Of a DNA stretch of 49,589 nucleotides, positions 18,794 through 28,056 are shown in pieces. The stretch is taken from assembly GCA_013215105.1 (NCBI GenBank), contig JABSPL010000062.1, positions 1 to 49,589 on the forward strand, written 5' to 3'. A program made the translations under genes and the position numbers. A model generated the notes under the pieces. It was given only the letters and a program-made list of their open reading frames with translations. It was not told the DNA's origin and ran no database searches. Position 1 is the first letter of the stretch; the number at the start of each line of letters is the position of its first letter. The stretch is from Flavobacteriaceae bacterium (lineage in GTDB: Bacteria; Bacteroidota; Bacteroidia; Flavobacteriales; Flavobacteriaceae).

Positions 18794-19687
18794 CTAATTG
18801 TTGTTTATTTTCTTTTTCTCAAATCTCTTAAATACAGCGTTAGTAACCATCGATAAAAGTATGATTCCCGTCCCCATATAGAATGCAGGAGTCATCTGTT
18901 TGGCTTCGTCAAATATAATGACAGCCAGCAGTATACCGTATATAGGTTCCAAATTAACACTTATCATAACAGTGTAAGGGCTCAGAAAGCGCATAACTTT
19001 GACCGATGCTATAAAGGCATAAGCGGTACAAACGCTACTCAATATTCCTAAGTATATCCAATCTTCGGTTGTTAATACAAAGAAACTTGCAGTAAAGTAA
19101 CCTTGATAAGCCATATATATTGACAGAGATATTATTCCTAAAAACAGCTGATAGAAAGTAATAGTGGTAGGCGGATTCTTTTTGACCCACAAACCATTAC
19201 ATACCGAAAAGGTAGCCGACAGCAAAGAAGCTGCTAGACCATACATGATACCCAAAGTATATTGTGAATTGACTCTGAATATAACAGATACTCCTATTAT
19301 TATAAGCACACCACAGACTATTTCCGATAGTTTCACTTTTCGTTTGAATACTATAGGTTCTATAAAAGCCGCAAAAAGAGTACCTGTACTCAGCATAGTA
19401 AGCGCTATAGATATGGTTGATTCTTTTATAGAAGAAAAGAACGCAACCCAGTGCAAACATATTAATATCCCTCCAAATGTGTATCGGACAAACTGTTTTC
19501 GGTTTAGTTTAAAAGGTTTTTTGCTTATGACCATATAAACGGCAATAAAAACTACTGCCATAGTTACTCTGTACCAAACAAGAGGTAAAGCATCTAGCTC
19601 TATCAGCTCGCCTAGTATAGCCGTAAATCCCCATATAAAAACTATAAAATGGAGTAAGACGTAGTGATTTATATTACTTTTTTGCAT
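18794..19687 (-). CDS. EamA/RhaT-type (DMT superfamily) transporter
   Basis: Integral inner-membrane protein of 297 residues with about ten hydrophobic helices in two repeats, the pattern of drug/metabolite exporters. Recognisable pieces are [17 protein letters not shown] at the start, [18 protein letters not shown], and in the second repeat [18 protein letters not shown] with [19 protein letters not shown]. The transported metabolite is unknown. Its first 14 nt overlap the end of the upstream permease gene, so the two are translationally coupled. Confidence 0.88.
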   Translation of the reverse strand: MQKSNINHYVLLHFIVFIWGFTAILGELIELDALPLVWYRVTMAVVFIAVYMVISKKPFKLNRKQFVRYTFGGILICLHWVAFFSSIKESTISIALTMLSTGTLFAAFIEPIVFKRKVKLSEIVCGVLIIIGVSVIFRVNSQYTLGIMYGLAASLLSATFSVCNGLWVKKNPPTTITFYQLFLGIISLSIYMAYQGYFTASFFVLTTEDWIYLGILSSVCTAYAFIASVKVMRFLSPYTVMISVNLEPIYGILLAVIIFDEAKQMTPAFYMGTGIILLSMVTNAVFKRFEKKKINNN

Positions 19688-20759
19688 AATAAAAAAGGTA
19701 TAATGCGATTATTCCGAACAAAATATTGGGTAACCATACATATAGTATAGCTATATTACCCGAAACAGCTCCTAGCACTTCCCCTACTTTTATAAGGAAA
19801 ACGTACGAAAACATAAGTGCCAATCCTATGGCTATATTAACACCAGTACCTCCTCTACGTTTCTGGAAAGCCAAACAAACAGCCATAAGAGTAAGTATAT
19901 AAGTCGATAGCGGCAGAGAGGTTCTTTTGTACAACTCTACTCTATACATATTAAGATTTTTAACCCCTCTAGCTTCCGAATTCTTTATTATATTGTATAG
20001 CTTAAACGAGGTTATCTCTATAGCCAGATAATCCTTGTAAACCATATCGGTAGGGGTTACTGGAAATATAGTATCCAAACTCTCACCTATCACTATACTG
20101 TCTTTGTCTTTGGTTATATATCGTTTGGTGTAGTTTTCTAAAGTATATACACTATCGGCAGGGTTCCATTTCATCTTAGGAGCCGTTAGCTTGTATTTAA
20201 GGTCTATTCCTTCGTATTCTTCTATAGAAAAATTAATTCCTTCGTTTTTTTCTAAACGATACTTTTCTATAAAAAAATAGTTCTCGTTAGTTAGTTGAAT
20301 ACTAAAGTTATCAACCACTTTTTGCAATCTTTTTTTCTTAGATAAATATGTTCTTTCGAACTCAGTACGCTCTTTATTACTATGAGGCACTAGAAAATGA
20401 TTCATAAAAAAGGTAAATACCATAATAACACTAGCCCCTATAAAATAAGGACGTAAAAAACGTGTAAAAGATACTTGAGCGCTGTTTATGGCTATCACCT
20501 CGGTGTCATTAGCCATTTTGGAAGTAAAAAGTATTACAGCTATAAACAAAGCCAGAGGCATAAAAGTGTTTATATAATATATCACGAAGTTCACATAATA
20601 ATCTGTAATTATAGACTCTAAGGTAAGGTCAGCATCTCTCAAAAACTTATTAATCTTCTCCGCCACATCTATAGATATAGATATGGGGATAAGTATAAGT
20701 AATATAAAAATGAAAGTACTCAGGTACTTTTTTAATATGTATTTATCTATTATTTTCAA
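19674..20759 (-). CDS. LptF/LptG family permease (lipopolysaccharide export)
   Basis: Inner-membrane protein of 361 residues in the YjgP/YjgQ family, the permease part of the ABC complex that extracts lipopolysaccharide for transport to the outer membrane. Membrane helices lie near residues 12-32, 52-78, 98-118 and, after a large periplasmic beta-jellyroll (about 125-270), near 282-300, 308-325 and 335-357. The start MKIIDKYILKKYLSTF is characteristic of the family. It is 4 nt downstream of tgt, a pairing common in Flavobacteriia. Whether it is LptF or LptG cannot be told, because the partner is not in the window. Confidence 0.88.
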   Translation of the reverse strand: MKIIDKYILKKYLSTFIFILLILIPISISIDVAEKINKFLRDADLTLESIITDYYVNFVIYYINTFMPLALFIAVILFTSKMANDTEVIAINSAQVSFTRFLRPYFIGASVIMVFTFFMNHFLVPHSNKERTEFERTYLSKKKRLQKVVDNFSIQLTNENYFFIEKYRLEKNEGINFSIEEYEGIDLKYKLTAPKMKWNPADSVYTLENYTKRYITKDKDSIVIGESLDTIFPVTPTDMVYKDYLAIEITSFKLYNIIKNSEARGVKNLNMYRVELYKRTSLPLSTYILTLMAVCLAFQKRRGGTGVNIAIGLALMFSYVFLIKVGEVLGAVSGNIAILYVWLPNILFGIIALYLFYYAKK

Positions 20760-20763
20760 GTTG

Positions 20764-21894
20764 TTACAATCTTTTGTTCATTTGGTTTACCATCATATTT
20801 TTCCAAGTCTTAAAGTCTCCTGCTATTATATGCTTACGTGCTTCACGCACTAACCACATATAAAAACCTAGGTTGTGTATAGTCGCTATTTGCTTACCCA
20901 ACATTTCGTTAGCTGCAAACAAATGTCTAAGATATGCTTTTGAATATAATAAATCAACATCGGTTATCCCCATCTCGTCTATAGGAGAAAGGTCGTCTGC
21001 CCATTTTTTATTCTTCATATTCATAGTACCATGAGCGGTAAACAGCATACCATTTCGGGCATTTCGGGTAGGCATCACACAGTCAAACATATCAATTCCT
21101 AACGCTATATTTTCCAATATATTGATAGGTGTACCTACTCCCATAAGGTATCTTGGCTTGTCCGAAGGTAATATATCACATACTATTTCGGTCATAGCAT
21201 ACATTTCTTCTGCTGGTTCTCCTACCGATAGTCCTCCTATGGCGTTACCTTCTGCTCCTACGCTTGCTATGAATTCTGCCGATTGTATTCTTAAGTCCTT
21301 ATAAGTACTTCCTTGTACTATAGGGAAAAAAGCTTGGCCGTAGTCGTAACTCAATGGTGTTTTGTCAAGGTGAGTTATACATCTTTTTAACCAACGGTGA
21401 GTCATATGCATAGACCTTTTGGCATAGTTATAATCACAAGGGTAAGGAGTACATTCGTCAAATGCCATTATAATATCGGCACCTATTTTTCTTTGTATTT
21501 CCATTACATTTTCTGGAGAAAAGAAATGATAAGATCCATCAATATGAGACTTAAACTTAACACCTTCTTCTTTTATTTTTCTTCTACCCGAAAGAGAGTA
21601 AACCTGATAACCACCACTATCGGTAAGTATAGGACTGTCCCAGCTCATGAATTTATGTAATCCTCCTGCTTTTTCTATTATATCTGTCTTAGGACGTAAG
21701 TAAAGGTGATAAGTATTACCCAATATTATATCGGGGTTTACTTGTTCCTTTAGGTCCTTTTGAGTAACCCCTTTGACTGTAGCTACAGTACCTACTGGCA
21801 TGAATATAGGTGTCTCTATATCACCATGATCGGTAGTTACTATTCCTGCTCTTGCCTTTGTTGCTTCGTCCTGTTTTTTTAATTCAAATTTCAT
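20764..21894 (-). CDS. tgt: tRNA-guanine transglycosylase (queuine/preQ1)
   Basis: Exchanges guanine 34 for preQ1 in tRNAs for Asp, Asn, His and Tyr. The protein has 376 residues from the ATG at 21894, which gives the standard MKFELKKQD start; a longer frame from 21903 adds three residues. Landmarks are TDSGGYQVYSL with Asp92, MAFDECTPYPCDY (143-155), IGGLSVGEP (219-227) and nucleophile Asp271 in FDCVMPTR. The CxCxxC zinc ligands expected around 303-315 are absent (DLSPIDEMGITDVD), while the His of TIHNL (His340) is kept. This matches my memory of other Bacteroidota Tgt sequences, so it is not taken as inactivation. First gene of a cluster with lptF/G, EamA and accA. Confidence 0.96.
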   Translation of the reverse strand: MKFELKKQDEATKARAGIVTTDHGDIETPIFMPVGTVATVKGVTQKDLKEQVNPDIILGNTYHLYLRPKTDIIEKAGGLHKFMSWDSPILTDSGGYQVYSLSGRRKIKEEGVKFKSHIDGSYHFFSPENVMEIQRKIGADIIMAFDECTPYPCDYNYAKRSMHMTHRWLKRCITHLDKTPLSYDYGQAFFPIVQGSTYKDLRIQSAEFIASVGAEGNAIGGLSVGEPAEEMYAMTEIVCDILPSDKPRYLMGVGTPINILENIALGIDMFDCVMPTRNARNGMLFTAHGTMNMKNKKWADDLSPIDEMGITDVDLLYSKAYLRHLFAANEMLGKQIATIHNLGFYMWLVREARKHIIAGDFKTWKNMMVNQMNKRL

Positions 21895-21900
21895 AACTTG

Positions 21901-21908
21901 CAAATATA
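21901..21908 (-). promoter_or_regulatory. Possible -7 box abutting the tgt start codon
   Basis: TATATTTG on the minus strand ends 6 nt before the tgt ATG at 21894, which would imply an almost leaderless transcript. No clear -33 TTG is seen at the expected distance. Confidence 0.35.
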
Positions 21909-22160
21909 AAAATACTATTGGTATTTTGTAGTAATATTTTTTAAAAAAAGAGATAAGAATCTAGATTAGTACTTAGCTATAAATAGATTGTTGTAAGAAC
22001 TACTTTTTAATAAGAAAAAAAGATACTTAATAAAATAATCCCTAAAAGAATTAAAACCTATTTATTAACAAATAACATACAATTACACCGAAAAACCATA
22101 TCCGTAAAAAGTAGTAATACCAATCTTTTATTCCTACACAACAATATGCAAATAAAACAC

Positions 22161-22838
22161 TTAACCTTCTTTTCTTTTAACCTTACGTATTACAAGCCTC
22201 AGTCCTTTATCATTTCTTAGATAACTCCAGCTCCAATTCAGAAGTACGACAAGTCTATTTCTGAAATCGACCAGTAGCATCAAATGCAAAAACATCCACG
22301 TAAACCAAGCGATAATTCCCGAAAACTTCAAAAAAGGCAAATCTACTACTGCTTTGTTTCTACCTATGGTAGCCATAGTACCTCTATCGTTGTAAACAAA
22401 GGCTTTCATCTTCTTTTTATTAGCAATTGCATTTAGGTTTTTTGCCAAATGTTCACCTTGCTGTCCTGCAACAGAAGCTAACATCAGATACCCTCTCTTG
22501 TCCGCCTCTGACTCTATACAAGCAACGTCTCCTATTGCAAAAACATCCTCATAGCCTTTTACTTTATTATATTGATCAGTTATAACTCGTTTTCCTCTGT
22601 TTAGACTTTTATCCATATTAGATATAGGAGATCCCATAACTCCAGCCGACCATATCAATGTTTTGGTATTAAAATTGGTTGCGGAGGTAACAGCTATACT
22701 ACCATCATAGTCTTTCACTGTAGTCTTTAGCCATATATTTACACCTAGTTTTTTCAAAAACTTATACGATTTTGAAGATGCGTTATCACTCATACCCGAT
22801 AGAATTCTGTCAGATGCTTCTACTAAGTATTTGCATCT
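22161..22838 (-). pseudogene. Truncated type II NADH dehydrogenase (NDH-2), C-terminal half
   Basis: The open part from ATG 22793 encodes 210 residues. The NDH-2 homology continues upstream in frame to about 22838 (LVEASDRILSGMSDNASSK). It then passes, still open, into REP-like DNA that encodes nothing of the family. What remains is the second nucleotide-binding half: TLIWSAGVMGSP, the FAD-contacting VFAIGDVACIE and AGQQGEHLAKNL, followed by a C-terminal amphipathic/hydrophobic region (KFSGIIAWFTWMFLHLMLLV) for membrane attachment. Intact NDH-2 proteins have about 420-450 residues, so roughly 220 N-terminal residues with the first GxGxxG FAD motif are lost. I found no trace of them elsewhere in the window. 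Probably inactive. Confidence 0.8.
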
Positions 22839-22853
22839 GTCATAATATTCCGA

Positions 22854-22894
22854 CTCTATTAATATTCCGCCACGCTGTGGCTTATCGTTCCTGT
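22854..22894. repeat. REP-like palindrome, copy 1
   Basis: The 41-bp sequence contains the hairpin GCCAC-GCT-GTGGC preceded by CTATTAATATTCC and followed by TTATCGTTCCTGT. It directly flanks the truncated NDH-2 gene. Confidence 0.75.
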
Positions 22895-22970
22895 GTTTTA
22901 AAAGATCTAGAAGAGCTAAAATATGACGCTCAATTATTTTCTATTAATATTACTCCTATTAATATTCCGC

Positions 22971-23011
22971 CTCTATTAATATTCCGCCACGCTGTGGCTT
23001 ATCGTTCCTGT
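22971..23011. repeat. REP-like palindrome, copy 2
   Basis: Identical over the 41 bp to copy 1 at 22854-22894. Two degenerate CTATTAATATT(A/C)C half-units lie just before it (22941-22970). Confidence 0.75.
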
Positions 23012-23045
23012 ACTTCAGAAGTTCCTCTGGAGTTAAATATTAACA

Positions 23046-23058
23046 GCTCCTCTGGAGC
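23046..23058. repeat. Second REP-like hairpin at the transposase 3' end
   Basis: GCTCC-TCT-GGAGC, a 5-bp stem with a 3-nt loop, lies 4 nt past the transposase stop codon. A partial copy TTCCTCTGGAG is at 23022-23032. It may be the end recognised by the HUH nuclease. Confidence 0.55.
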
Positions 23059-23062
23059 GGTA

Positions 23063-23521
23063 TTATTCATCAATAAAAATATATTCTGATTTAAAATCAA
23101 TATGATAAGCATTAAGGAATTCTATATATTCTTCTTTAAATGTTTTCTTAGCATGATGTTTCTCTTGATTCTTAATATACTCTACTACATTACTAATTCC
23201 TGATTGACTTACAGTAAACGCCCCAAAACCTGTTTGCCATTCAAATTTTCCATTCATAAATTTTCTTTGATCTATCCATTTTGAAGAATTCGTCTTTACA
23301 TCTCTGATTAAATCAGACAAATTACAATTCGGTTTTGTTCCTATTAGCAGGTGTATATGATTAGGCATACCGTTTATAATCATCAGTTTCTGATTTTGAT
23401 TAGAAACTATCCCTGAAATATATTTATACAATTCATCTTTCCAATTAGTTGAAATCTTGTTTTGTCTACCTTTTACAGCAAATACGATATGAAAATATAA
23501 CTGAGTGTATGTGTTAGCCAT
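23063..23521 (-). CDS. Y1 (HUH) transposase, REP-associated (RAYT)/IS200-like
   Basis: Protein of 152 residues from the ATG at 23521 (MANTYTQLYFHIVFAVKGRQ); a longer frame from 23575 is possible but lacks family similarity in the extra part. The HUH metal-binding motif is H55-I-H57 in GMPNHIHLLIG. The catalytic tyrosine is probably Tyr115 in NVVEYIKNQEKHH. These single-strand nucleases cut and rejoin DNA at short hairpins. REP-like palindromes lie on both sides, and no accessory TnpB is present. The ORF is intact. A remnant of another copy's C-terminus (FIDEQYRS) is readable near 23736-23775. Confidence 0.88.
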   Translation of the reverse strand: MANTYTQLYFHIVFAVKGRQNKISTNWKDELYKYISGIVSNQNQKLMIINGMPNHIHLLIGTKPNCNLSDLIRDVKTNSSKWIDQRKFMNGKFEWQTGFGAFTVSQSGISNVVEYIKNQEKHHAKKTFKEEYIEFLNAYHIDFKSEYIFIDE

Positions 23522-23686
23522 TGTTTTAATAATTTTATATTTCCAGATACCTGTCGTTTTATTTAAAACATCCATAAGAAATAAATATTAATAGCTTTAA
23601 AGATACGATATTTATAGAATTACATAGAGTTCTCCAATAAAAACATAATTACGTACCTGCATTTACCTTTATCATAATATTCCGCA

Positions 23687-23775
23687 TCTATTAATATTCC
23701 GCCACGCTGTGGCTTATCGTTCCTGTGTTTTAAAAGTTCCATAGAGCGGTATTGTTCATCTATAAAAATATTATT
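23687..23775. repeat. REP-like palindrome copy 3 plus remnant of a transposase end
   Basis: 23687-23726 repeats the GCCAC-GCT-GTGGC unit. 23736-23775 is a degenerate copy of 23046-23085, in which the transposase C-terminus reads IFIDEQ instead of IFIDE-stop. Together with 22854-23058 it brackets the transposase gene. This explains most of the 485-bp stretch between the transposase start (23521) and the ApaG-like gene (24007). Confidence 0.65.
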
Positions 23776-23941
23776 ATGTATATCTGTTTCCCCTTTGTAT
23801 TAATATATACTAATCTCCTATAAAAACAATTATAGTTATTTAAAATGTTCACTCAACCATAATCAATGTATAATTAAAGTAATCACTAAACAGATAAACC
23901 GACAATCACAAACGCCTAAACTAAAGAAAACTAGTTATTTA

Positions 23942-23949
23942 TAGTTTTG
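23942..23949 (+). promoter_or_regulatory. Candidate -7 box for the ApaG-like gene
   Basis: TAGTTTTG fits TAnnTTTG and lies 57 nt before the ATG at 24007. No -33 TTG is visible at the usual distance. Confidence 0.35.
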
Positions 23950-24006
23950 TTTATATATAAAAGATTAGCTTAGCTAAGAGTTCTAATTTTAAAATAATAT
24001 AAAAAG

Positions 24007-24393
24007 ATGACCGAATCTACAACAAAAACAATACATGTATCTGTAAAACCTTTTTTTAATAAAATATTTATCAATAATAAAAGAACAGAGTTTATGTTCA
24101 ATTACACTATATATATAAAAAATTTAGGTAAAGAAGAAGTCAAGATAATTGGAATAAATAGAATAACTAGAGATTCTTTAAGTCCTACAAAAAACATTTA
24201 CGATAAATTCGACGAGCCCAACAGATTAATATTAAGACCCAATATGGCTTGCGAAGTAGAATATTCATACGCTATAATATCATCCGTAGGATATGCAAAA
24301 GGTCATTTGATTATAGGAAACACCAATAATTACGAGACAGAAAACATACCTCTTCCGTTAGTTAACTTGATAGTTCCTTTTGTATTAAACTAA
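24007..24393 (+). CDS. apaG: ApaG (DUF525) domain protein, divergent
   Basis: Protein of 128 residues that fits the ApaG fold along its length. It has the N-terminal strand IHVSVKPFF, then FNYTIYIKNLGKEEVKIIGI, the central LRPNMACEVEYSYAIISSVGYAKGHLII and the terminal VNLIVPFVLN. In typical ApaG the matching parts are more Gly/Pro-rich (PxLxPGExxxYxSG), so this copy is divergent and the assignment is by pattern. ApaG proteins are small immunoglobulin-like beta sandwiches whose biochemical role is unclear. It has no signal peptide, so it is cytoplasmic. It is followed 62 nt later by the pseudouridine synthase gene. Confidence 0.7.
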   Translation: MTESTTKTIHVSVKPFFNKIFINNKRTEFMFNYTIYIKNLGKEEVKIIGINRITRDSLSPTKNIYDKFDEPNRLILRPNMACEVEYSYAIISSVGYAKGHLIIGNTNNYETENIPLPLVNLIVPFVLN

Positions 24394-24433
24394 AATAAGT
24401 CCTAAAAAAAGGCTCTTTTATTTTAAAAAGCAG

Positions 24434-24441
24434 TAGTTTTG
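24434..24441 (+). promoter_or_regulatory. Candidate -7 box for the pseudouridine synthase gene
   Basis: TAGTTTTG, 14 nt before the ATG at 24456, implies a leader of about 10 nt. No -33 box was identified. Confidence 0.35.
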
Positions 24442-24455
24442 TAAAAATTTTTTAA

Positions 24456-25469
24456 ATGGATTCTAATAAAAACTCGTCGAGAGGACGACACAACAAAACT
24501 CAAAGTAATTCAAACTCTTACTCAACAGGTAGAGCTCATAGTACTAAAAGGAACAACAGCCCTATCAGAACTAATGACAGCTCTACTAGATCTTTTGATT
24601 CGAGAACCAAATCTTCAAGAACTTTTGATTCAAGAAAAACTGAAGGTAATTACATTAAAAAAAGCTCTTACAAAGGAGATGCAGCAACAAACTCTGATGG
24701 TAAAGAAAACGTTAAAAGAGTAACTACTAAACCTGCAGTTAGTCGAGAAGGTACTAGGCTTAACAAATACATTTCTAACTCAGGAATATGCTCTAGGAGA
24801 GATGCTGACATGTATATAAAATCAGGAAACGTAAAGGTTAACGACCTTCCCGTAACTCAGATGGGTTATATGGTGCAGAAAACTGATATAGTTAAGTTTG
24901 ACGATTCTCAGATAAACCCTGAGACTAAGCGTTATGTGCTTATGAATAAGCCAAAAAACTACATTACCACTATGGAAGACGATAGAGGTAGAAAAACTGT
25001 AATGGATTTGGTAGCAAACGCAACATCTGAAAGAATATATCCTGTAGGAAGACTAGACAGAAATACAACAGGTCTATTACTATTCACTAACGATGGTGAT
25101 TTAGCCAAAAAACTTACACATCCTAAACATGATGTAAGAAAACTTTATCACGTTTCTTTGGAAAGAAAACTAGACATGAAAGACTTAAACTCTATAAAAG
25201 GAGACTTCTCCATAGAAGGTAAAAAAGTATTTGTCGATGAGGTTTCGTATATCGAAGGAGAAAGAAAAACCGAAATAGGAATAGAAATTCACTCAGGAAG
25301 AAACAGAATAGTAAGAAAAATATTCGAAAACTTCGGATACAATGTTACTAAACTAGACAGAGTAGTATTTTCTGGTTTGACTAAGAAAAACTTACCTAGA
25401 GGAGAGTGGAGACACCTTACTCAACAAGAAGTTATAAATCTTAAAAATAGTAACGCTACTAAATTTTAG
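24456..25469 (+). CDS. Pseudouridine synthase, RsuA/RluB family
   Basis: Protein of 337 residues. A disordered Ser/Arg/Asn-rich N-terminus (1-95) has imperfect TFDSRK-type repeats. It is followed by an S4 RNA-binding domain (about 100-150, LNKYISNSGICSRRDADMYI). The catalytic domain carries PVGRLDRNTTGLLLFTNDG with Asp201, GRNRIVRKIF and a C-terminal LPRGEWRHLTQQE. By family it isomerises a uridine in 23S (RluB/RluE/RluF) or 16S (RsuA) rRNA; RluB is the closest guess. The basic N-terminal extension is common in Bacteroidota members. A strong terminator follows. Confidence 0.92.
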   Translation: MDSNKNSSRGRHNKTQSNSNSYSTGRAHSTKRNNSPIRTNDSSTRSFDSRTKSSRTFDSRKTEGNYIKKSSYKGDAATNSDGKENVKRVTTKPAVSREGTRLNKYISNSGICSRRDADMYIKSGNVKVNDLPVTQMGYMVQKTDIVKFDDSQINPETKRYVLMNKPKNYITTMEDDRGRKTVMDLVANATSERIYPVGRLDRNTTGLLLFTNDGDLAKKLTHPKHDVRKLYHVSLERKLDMKDLNSIKGDFSIEGKKVFVDEVSYIEGERKTEIGIEIHSGRNRIVRKIFENFGYNVTKLDRVVFSGLTKKNLPRGEWRHLTQQEVINLKNSNATKF

Positions 25470-25490
25470 ATTTAATAAACTATAAAATTC

Positions 25491-25526
25491 AAAAAAGGCT
25501 ACTAATATTTTAGTAGCCTTTTTTTT
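25491..25526 (+). terminator. Intrinsic terminator of the pseudouridine synthase gene
   Basis: The stem GGCTACTAA/TTAGTAGCC (25497-25505 and 25510-25518) is flanked by A6 and T8. Confidence 0.88.
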
Positions 25527-25702
25527 GTATATCATATTATGAAAATATTTCATAGCATTTATTTTTTAAACAATATAATCTAGAACAAATCACAGTAAAC
25601 AATCTCATTATTTTTCACTAAATTGCGGACTTATACAGGGTGATTTCTCCCCTTACCAGAAGAAGGAATTTTTTATTTACTAAAAATTAAATAATTGACA
25701 AA

Positions 25703-26944
25703 ATGAGCTTAACTATCAAAAATTCAGAGCAAGCTATAGAGTTAGAAAACAAGCACGGAGCACATAACTACCACCCATTACCTGTGGTACTTAACAAAGG
25801 AGAAGGTGTATATGTGTGGGATGTAGAAGGGAAAAGATATTACGACTTTTTGTCGGCATATTCGGCAGTAAACCAAGGGCATTGTCATCCGAAAATAGTA
25901 AACGCTATGATGGAGCAAGCCAAAACACTTACTCTTACTTCGAGAGCTTTCTATAACGATGTATTAGGTTCTTACGAAAAATACATGACTGAGTTTTTTG
26001 GTTTTGACAAAATACTTCCTATGAATACTGGTGCTGAAGCTGTAGAAACAGCTATCAAACTTTGTAGAAAATGGGCTTACGAAAAAAATAACATAAAAGA
26101 AAACGATGCTATTATAGTAGTTTGTAAAGACAACTTCCACGGAAGAACAACTACTATAATTTCTTTTTCTAACGATGCTGATGCTTGTAAAAACTTCGGA
26201 CCTTACACTCCCGGGTTTGAAAAAGTAGAGTACAATAACTTAGAGGACCTTGAGAAAACATTCAAAAACACCAAAAACGTAGCAGGTTTCTTAGTAGAGC
26301 CTATACAAGGTGAAGCAGGTGTTTATGTACCTGACGCTGGTTATTTGACCAAAGCAAAAGCTCTTTGTGAAAAATATGGAGTTCTTTTTATAGCTGACGA
26401 AGTACAAACAGGAATAGCTAGAACAGGAAGAATACTAGCAGTAGATCACGAAAATGTAAAACCAGATATTCTTATTTTGGGTAAAGCATTGTCAGGAGGA
26501 GTATATCCTGTTTCGGCAGTACTTGCTAACGATAATATAATGGAAGTAATAAAACCAGGGCAACACGGTTCTACCTTTGGAGGTAACCCTATAGCTGCTG
26601 TGGTTGCTATAGCTGCGCTAGACGTAGTTAAAGACGAAAACTTAGCCGAAAACGCAGAGAAACTAGGAATTATCTTTAGAGCTAAAATAAACGAGTTTTT
26701 GGTAAACTGTGACTTAGTAAATAGCGTAAGAGGTAAGGGGCTATTAAACGCTATACTTATTAACGATACTGAAGATAGTACTACCGCTTGGGATATATGT
26801 ATGAAACTAAGAGATAATGGTTTATTGGCTAAACCAACTCATGGTAATATAATACGTTTTGCACCACCATTAGTAATGACCGAAGAGCAATTATTAGACT
26901 GCGTAAGTATAATAACCAAAACGCTTAGCGAGTTCAAAAAATAA
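25703..26944 (+). CDS. rocD: Ornithine aminotransferase
   Basis: PLP enzyme that converts ornithine and 2-oxoglutarate to glutamate semialdehyde and glutamate, linking arginine/ornithine to proline metabolism. The protein has 413 residues. Landmarks are [13 protein letters not shown] (107-119), NFHGRTT (144-150), [13 protein letters not shown] (199-211), the PLP-binding Asp232 in [12 protein letters not shown] and the Schiff-base Lys261 in ILGKALSGG. The C-terminal [12 protein letters not shown] block binds substrate carboxylate. It is a single gene followed by a shared bidirectional terminator. The 233-bp region 25470-25702 upstream holds only the preceding terminator and no clear promoter pair. 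Confidence 0.96.
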   Translation: MSLTIKNSEQAIELENKHGAHNYHPLPVVLNKGEGVYVWDVEGKRYYDFLSAYSAVNQGHCHPKIVNAMMEQAKTLTLTSRAFYNDVLGSYEKYMTEFFGFDKILPMNTGAEAVETAIKLCRKWAYEKNNIKENDAIIVVCKDNFHGRTTTIISFSNDADACKNFGPYTPGFEKVEYNNLEDLEKTFKNTKNVAGFLVEPIQGEAGVYVPDAGYLTKAKALCEKYGVLFIADEVQTGIARTGRILAVDHENVKPDILILGKALSGGVYPVSAVLANDNIMEVIKPGQHGSTFGGNPIAAVVAIAALDVVKDENLAENAEKLGIIFRAKINEFLVNCDLVNSVRGKGLLNAILINDTEDSTTAWDICMKLRDNGLLAKPTHGNIIRFAPPLVMTEEQLLDCVSIITKTLSEFKK

Positions 26945-26971
26945 TTAATTCCAGGTAAATTATTTGCCATA

Positions 26972-27017
26972 AAAAAAGCTCTAAACATTTGAATATTCAA
27001 ATGTTTAGAGCTTTTTT
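26972..27017. terminator. Bidirectional intrinsic terminator, perfect palindrome
   Basis: A 23-bp perfect inverted repeat with no spacer (26972-26994 and 26995-27017) has A6 and T6 ends. It serves the convergent rocD and nadA genes. Confidence 0.88.
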
Positions 27018-27038
27018 ATTTATTCAACAACTAGTAAT

Positions 27039-28034
27039 CTATGATAATTCAAGCATCCTAGCTATAGGTTTTAAAGCTTTCTCTCTTAGCTCCTCTCCTA
27101 CTATTATCTCTGGCAGTTCATGCTTCATACATAAATACAATTTTTTCATAGTATTCATTTTCATATAAAAACACTCGCTACAAGCACAAGTATTATCATC
27201 TTTTGCTGGTGCAGGTATTAGTTCTTTCCCTGGGTTATCCAATTGCATTTTGTACAAAATACCAGCTTCAGTAGCTACTATAAATTTGTTTTTATCACTA
27301 TTTTTTACATAGTTTAACAAACCTGCTGTAGAACCTACATATTTGGCCATTTTAAGTATATGAGCTTCCGATTCTGGGTGAGCTATTATATCGGCATCTT
27401 GGTTGTTTTTGTATAGTTCTATCATCTTATCCATAGAAAAAGCTTCATGAACCATACAAGCACCGTCCCAAAGTAACATATCTCTACCAGTTTCTTCTAT
27501 CAGGTAAGCGCCCAAATTCTTATCTGGAGCAAAAATTATAGGAGTATCTTTAGGTATAGAATTTATTATTTTAAGGGCATTAGACGAGGTACAAACGACA
27601 TCGCTAAGAGCCTTAATTTCGGCAGAACAGTTAATATAAGTAACCACCACATGGTCTGGGTGTTCGGCTCTGAACTTAGCAAATTCGACAGGAGGACAAG
27701 AGTCCGCTAGCGAACAACCTGCTTTAAGGTCGGGCAATACCACCTTTTTGTTAGGATTAAGTATTTTAGCTGTTTCGGCCATAAAATGCACACCTGCAAA
27801 CACTATAATATCAGCATCTACCGACACTGCCTTTTGAGCCAAAGCCAAACTATCACCTACAAAATCAGCTATTTTTTGTATAGCATCTTCCTGATAATAA
27901 TGAGCTAATATAACTGCATTTTTATCTTTTTTTAACTGTAATATTTCTTTGACATAGTCTATTCCGCTATCTAGTTTTATATCCAGATAACCTTTATTTT
28001 CTATATCTTTTTTAGCTTCCTCTAAAGACAACAT
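27039..28034 (-). CDS. nadA: Quinolinate synthase
   Basis: Iron-sulfur enzyme that condenses iminoaspartate with dihydroxyacetone phosphate to quinolinate for NAD synthesis. The protein has 331 residues. The [4Fe-4S] ligands are expected among Cys107 or Cys113, Cys193 (DGACMVHE) and the C-terminal CACSEC (283-288). AHYYQED (44-50), [13 protein letters not shown] and [10 protein letters not shown] are also typical. Here it follows ilvE by 22 nt, so the two are probably one transcript. No nadB or nadC is adjacent. Confidence 0.97.
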   Translation of the reverse strand: MLSLEEAKKDIENKGYLDIKLDSGIDYVKEILQLKKDKNAVILAHYYQEDAIQKIADFVGDSLALAQKAVSVDADIIVFAGVHFMAETAKILNPNKKVVLPDLKAGCSLADSCPPVEFAKFRAEHPDHVVVTYINCSAEIKALSDVVCTSSNALKIINSIPKDTPIIFAPDKNLGAYLIEETGRDMLLWDGACMVHEAFSMDKMIELYKNNQDADIIAHPESEAHILKMAKYVGSTAGLLNYVKNSDKNKFIVATEAGILYKMQLDNPGKELIPAPAKDDNTCACSECFYMKMNTMKKLYLCMKHELPEIIVGEELREKALKPIARMLELS

Positions 28035-28056
28035 AATCTCTCTATTTTAGTTTTTA

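Noticed and set aside
20764-21894. tgt as a pseudogene because its zinc ligands are missing
   Set aside because: The frame is full length, all catalytic motifs are kept, and a cysteine-less site is remembered as usual for this phylum.
22772-23089. Plus-strand open frame through the REP region
   Set aside because: Its translation consists of repeated palindrome sequence read in frame; no protein family is apparent.
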